Assembly: GCA_009602725.1 (NCBI GenBank)
Contig: WELB01000125.1
Coordinates: 318,709 to 331,453 of the forward strand
DNA length: 12,745 nt
Reading direction: 5' to 3'
DNA from: Spirogloea muscicola
Lineage: Eukaryota > Streptophyta > Zygnematophyceae > Spirogloeales > Spirogloeaceae
Shown: in pieces, positions 9,401 through 12,745 of the stretch
How positions within the stretch are numbered: the stretch's first letter is position 1
Layout of the letters: each line of letters begins with the position of its first letter
Made by a program: the position numbers and the translations under genes
Notes under the pieces: generated by a model
The model's database searches: none
The model's input: only the letters and a program-made list of their open reading frames with translations
Told to the model about the DNA's origin: nothing

Positions 9401-12400
9401 CTACCGAGCCACATCCGGCTCTCTCTCCTCCTCGTACTCAACCTGTGACCAAACCCATGAGGGACGACACACGTAAGCTGCAGCAGGATATTGCCATGGC
9501 ATCTGTACCTGCAGCATCTGCCAAGGCTTAGGAATTAGGTGCAGTATTATGATTGAAGGGGTTTGGGGTTTGGATTGACGAAGCGGCCTAACCTCGACGC
9601 GTTGTCGCCTTCGCTTGCTCCTCGCAAGCCCGGCCTCGCCCGGTTTCCTCTTGGCGGATGGCGCCGGAGTGGCCCAGTGCAGCGGCAACTCATCGTCGCC
9701 TTCCTCTGCTTCATCCTCGTCACTACCCTCGCCATCTGCACAATCAAATGACGCACTTAGGACCAATCTACTGGAGGAACAAGAGTGGATTGCCCTGGTC
9801 GTTGAAATCGCTCAAACTCCTTAACAGGTGAGTAGTACTTTTGTCGTAGTGGGCTGTCAGCCTGCATATTCATGTGCCAAGATGGAGTAGATAAGCGCAA
9901 AATCTCAAGCAATGGCAGCTCTGGTGGCGCAGTTTACTGTCAAGTTGGCCAAGCGCTTGCTTGCCTTGTCTGAAGGCGTCGCCCTCGCCGGCGTTGAAGT
10001 CCTCAAAATCGTCGTCTCCTTCGTCCACATCATAGTCCTCCACAAACTCCACCTCAGGCTCCTCTTCCTGGAGAAGCGATGGGAAAAGCAGCAATCTGTC
10101 AGCAGACGTTCTTCCAAAAGTTATACCTACTATCTTTTGCTGAGCTGCAACACTGCTCATTGACATGGTCCACAGCTGTCTTCTAAGCTGCAACGATTGT
10201 CCTTAGAAAGCCTGGTGCATGTGACCGAGCAATGTTTCCTTGGCACAACTTGGAGCCCTGCACCTTCTGAGACAGGAGTGCAGATTGATGATTGTCTCCA
10301 TTTCAATTTCAAGATACACTCGAACTTAGGGGTCCTAGATCCAGATCCCACATGCAGCTATGAAGGGTGGGCTTGACACTAAGCCTTCAATCTAAACGAT
10401 AGAGTAGAGTACCTCCAATTCCTCCTCAGCTTCCATGGCCTCCTCATCGGCCTCGGCCTCCATCTCCTCCATTGCAAGCACCTTGTCATACTCCTTGGTT
10501 GGGAAATTGTAGATATCGCCGTACGTCCCACTCTGCAGCCGCTGCAGCAGCTCCTTCTCAATGGCCTGCCAGAACAAGAAAATCACACAAGGATCAGCAG
10601 GCGGCACATCTGATTCCTGCATGAGATCAGACAAAGCATTCGGCCATGCTCGCCAACTATGATTGACAGCCCACATGCATGTCCACCGCCAAATTCACAT
10701 CAAGGGTAGAGCATAAGAAGTAGCCACATGATACTAAGCAACCAAAGGATTCAGGCCGAGGGAACCCATGCAAAATGGCCCGGCGCCTCACCGTGTTGAG
10801 CTTGGCGGCAACCTCCGCCTTCTTCTCCCGACGGGCCTCCCGCTTCTCCTGCTTGGCGGGCACCGTCACGAGCTTCGGTCTGAGGAGCAGCAAGAGTTGC
10901 GCCCGCCTTGATTGAGTAAGTTGCTCCACATGGCTCACTCATTCCACGACGATTTTACTTCATTCTCAACCACGACGCTTCTACTTCATGCTCAGCTATG
11001 CCAGCCATCATCTCACCGCCCAATATGACAATGGAGCAAACATGTCAGCCACCGGTATGCCAGACACCCTCTTACGAATACAAGCCGAGATCCTCAAATA
11101 TCAGGCCCTTAAGTCAACCTCAGCATCTTAAGCCTCCGGACTCATGGTGGGCTTGGCAGGCGGTAATAAGCTGACCTGACGGCAAGTGCCAGCTTGCGCA
11201 TCCTGATGAGGTACTGCGTCATCTTCGTCAGCCGCTGCTTGTTCTTGTGCACCAGAAACTTGGGCCAGTGCTCCTGCTCGGCATGACCGCTGCCGTCAGG
11301 TCACTGTGGACCCTCTTGCTGGCAGATGCAAGGGGACCCAGAGGTTTGGACTAGATGCTCTAGTGCACAGCCCATGGCCGCCTGCTGTGTCAAATTAGCC
11401 GGCAAAAGCTCAAGTGCAGACCCACATTGCAGCTGCTGAGCAGAGATGGCACCTCAAGCACCACTGCTCACTGGCAGCTGCTGTCAGTGAGCAGTGCCGC
11501 AAGGCGACCGCCTCGCTTGACAGTTGGGCGCTCACCAGGAATCGGTCGATGGTTTCCAGGGCCTTTGCATAGTTGCGTGGCAGCTTGACGCGCTCCCACA
11601 GGTGCTTGGGCATGTGCGCACGCTCAATCGACTTCATGTAGAGGTACAGCACGCCTGCAAGCACGCTACCCTGGAGCAGCTCAGGCTCTGGCCTCTGCGC
11701 GTCTTGCTCGTTGTATGTCTAACCCCTGCATTTTAAGGAAACCCTGCATGTCTGCTATATCAAACACCTAAACCCATCCTTATGTAGCTGTACATAGTTA
11801 GCTGGACCTAGACTTCAAAGAGAGCCAGTATGAGGGACCAGGACGGTCCGCATGCGAGATAGCCGAAGCGCCACATATATCATGTGGGCCAGAATAAGAT
11901 TGCTGCTTAGACAGTAAGATCAGCTGAGGTGTTTGTGGCTAGAAAATCGCCAGGAATCGCCAAGGTGGCGCAGCGTGCGACCAGTGGCGGGCAAGCTCAT
12001 GCTACTGCGCCGCCGGCGGGCGAGCCGCAGAGCAGGCCCGCAGACCTCGGTGGCTCTTAACCCCAAACCTTGACACTAATTTCACACCGCTTCAGGCGAC
12101 ACAGACCGAAGCAAAGCTGGTAGACTACGGAATATTACTACACTGGCTTACATTACACTTGTACTCTTATACGTATACTACTTAAGTAAGTATATTTGAA
12201 GGGTAGGTTTAAGGTTTAGGATTTGGGGTTCAGGAATATATGACAATGGCTGGTAGCTTGCAGAGGCCTGGGACCCACAACAGCTTAACAAGCAATATGG
12301 GATAATGGCAGCTGAGGTCCTCACCCTCGAACTCGCGGATGGTGGCGTAGCGGCTGTTGGCCAGCGGGCAGGAGCTGCGGTTGCAGAGGCCGGTGACGTT

Positions 12401-12701
12401 GAACACGTTGCGGCAGAAGTTCTGGGTCTTCGTCCTGCCGCCGCCGCCGGAGCCGGCCCGCAGGTCTCAGGTTTGAGCCTCGGGCTCGGCAAAGCAGCAT
12501 GTGGGTTTTTCTAGCAGCACACCAAAGCAGTGGCGGCGGCCCCTGCTGGGGCCCACCTCAGCCCAGAGCGACCGTCGGGAGGCTGCGCCGCCGCCGCCGG
12601 CTGCGGCGGCGGCGGCGGCGGAGGGGCCGGGGCGCTCACTTGACCTTGAAGCTGCAGTGGCCCTGGTTGATGAGCTGCCAGATGACCTCGTCGTGCTGCA
12701 T
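9401..12701 (-). CDS. MAK16: MAK16 homologue, 60S ribosome biogenesis factor, 9 exons
   Basis: Exons on the minus strand: 12701-12640, 12434-12325, 11654-11536, 11273-11176, 10879-10792, 10565-10413, 10067-9938 (or 9965), 9735-9593, 9442-9401 (TAG 9403-9401). All joins keep phase, giving 314 (or 305) residues; yeast and human Mak16 are about 300. It begins [21 protein letters not shown] in context GCCGCCATG. Conserved blocks follow: [91 protein letters not shown] and [10 protein letters not shown]. These are the L28e-like N-terminal domain and the Mak16 C-terminal domain. Cys16, Cys28, Cys38 and Cys43 fit a metal site. An acidic tract (about 190-275), basic KRK and SKRRRQR clusters (nuclear localisation) and EYEEERE end the protein. 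Known role: nucleolar pre-60S assembly and 27S pre-rRNA processing. Confidence 0.96.
9555..9575 (+). repeat. Short TTTGGGG/TTTGGAT telomere-like heptamers in MAK16 intron 8
   Basis: Three 7-mers in register read GAAGGGG, TTTGGGG, TTTGGAT, close to the plant/green-algal telomere unit TTTAGGG. They sit about 20 nt inside the last MAK16 intron, on the strand opposite to the gene. The array is short and degenerate. Confidence 0.4.
11655..12324 (-). other. MAK16 intron 2, the longest intron in the window (670 nt)
   Basis: It is bounded by donor G|GTGAGG (12324) and acceptor TTGCAG|GC (11656-11655). It interrupts the codon for Gly58 between the zinc/Cys block and the YLYMK block. It is more than twice as long as most other introns here and holds several telomere-like motifs (11739-11745, 11769-11775, 12057-12074, 12201-12235). 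No snoRNA or nested ORF is convincing. Confidence 0.8.
12201..12235 (+). repeat. Five degenerate TTTAGGG-type heptamers
   Basis: Consecutive 7-mers in register read GGGTAGG, TTTAAGG, TTTAGGA, TTTGGGG, TTCAGGA. Three of the five differ from TTTAGGG by one base. An inverted, related patch (TTAACCCCAAACCTTGAC) lies at 12057-12074. On the MAK16 sense strand the array reads as CCTAAAC-like boxes, resembling plant telo-boxes (AAACCCTA) found near ribosome-related genes. Confidence 0.6.
12586..12617. repeat. Perfect CCG/CGG hairpin in MAK16 intron 1
   Basis: The left arm CGCCGCCGCCGCCG (12586-12599) and right arm CGGCGGCGGCGGCG (12604-12617) are fully complementary over 14 bp, with loop GCTG. It lies about 22 nt downstream of the exon 1 donor on the transcribed strand, so it would form a very stable RNA stem close to the 5' splice site. 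Confidence 0.75.
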
Positions 12702-12745
12702 GGCGGCGGCGAGGCGGCCGCTGCCGCGGCGGCGGCTGCGGCGGC
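12702..12745 (-). promoter_or_regulatory. GCC-repeat 5' leader of MAK16
   Basis: The last 44 bases, read on the minus strand, are almost entirely GCC/GCG triplets directly before the ATG (ending GCCGCCATGC). This is a favourable start context and probably 5' UTR. The promoter lies beyond the window edge. Confidence 0.5.

Noticed and set aside
9401-9766. Reading 9766-9401 as a single 121-codon exon of MAK16
   Set aside because: It would interrupt the conserved [11 protein letters not shown] ending. Splicing GAG|GTTAG (9592) to CAG|GTTGAG (9442) restores it in phase.
1-12745. CRISPR array, bacterial operon, viral or prophage block
   Set aside because: No regular spacer-repeat pattern, Shine-Dalgarno-linked genes, or phage or viral hallmark proteins. 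The gene structure is eukaryotic throughout.

Overview
The window looks like nuclear DNA of a green alga (Chlorophyta; a trebouxiophyte such as a Coccomyxa or Chlorella relative would fit, but the exact taxon is a guess). It has two intron-dense genes with GT-AG introns of about 100-670 nt, GCC-rich contexts around the start codons, GC-rich exons in less GC-rich surroundings, a nuclear gene for a plastid-type ribosomal protein, TGTAA motifs of the kind used as algal poly(A) signals, and degenerate TTTAGGG-like heptamers. There is no prokaryotic operon, CRISPR array, tRNA or rRNA that I can support.

Layout: (1) 1-264, + strand: 3' end of a plastid-type ribosomal protein bL12 (L7/L12) gene. (2) 265-2686: about 2.4 kb with no supported gene, holding the 3' regions of two convergent genes. 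(3) 2687-7325, - strand: a complete 14-exon gene for a membrane-associated class 3 (alpha/beta hydrolase) lipase. I rebuilt it exon by exon; all 13 junctions keep phase and give 669 residues with the full Ser-Asp-His motif set. (4) 7326-9400: lipase 5' flank and the MAK16 3' flank, packed with tandem duplications, hairpins, a G-run cluster and short dispersed repeats, with no credible gene. (5) 9401-12701, - strand: a complete 9-exon MAK16 gene (60S ribosome biogenesis), 305 or 314 residues depending on one donor choice. (6) 12702-12745: GCC-repeat 5' leader of MAK16.

The two minus-strand genes lie head to tail (MAK16 upstream, lipase downstream) and the bL12 gene converges on the lipase. Cytosolic 60S assembly (MAK16) and the plastid ribosome (bL12) are both translation-related, but I see no evidence that the three genes form a functional unit. 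Long single-exon reading frames in the GC-rich parts are antisense or chance ORFs. I found no convincing new biological system. The best second-look items are the repeat-rich block between the two minus-strand genes, the telomere-like heptamers inside MAK16 introns, and the unusual N-terminal half of the lipase.
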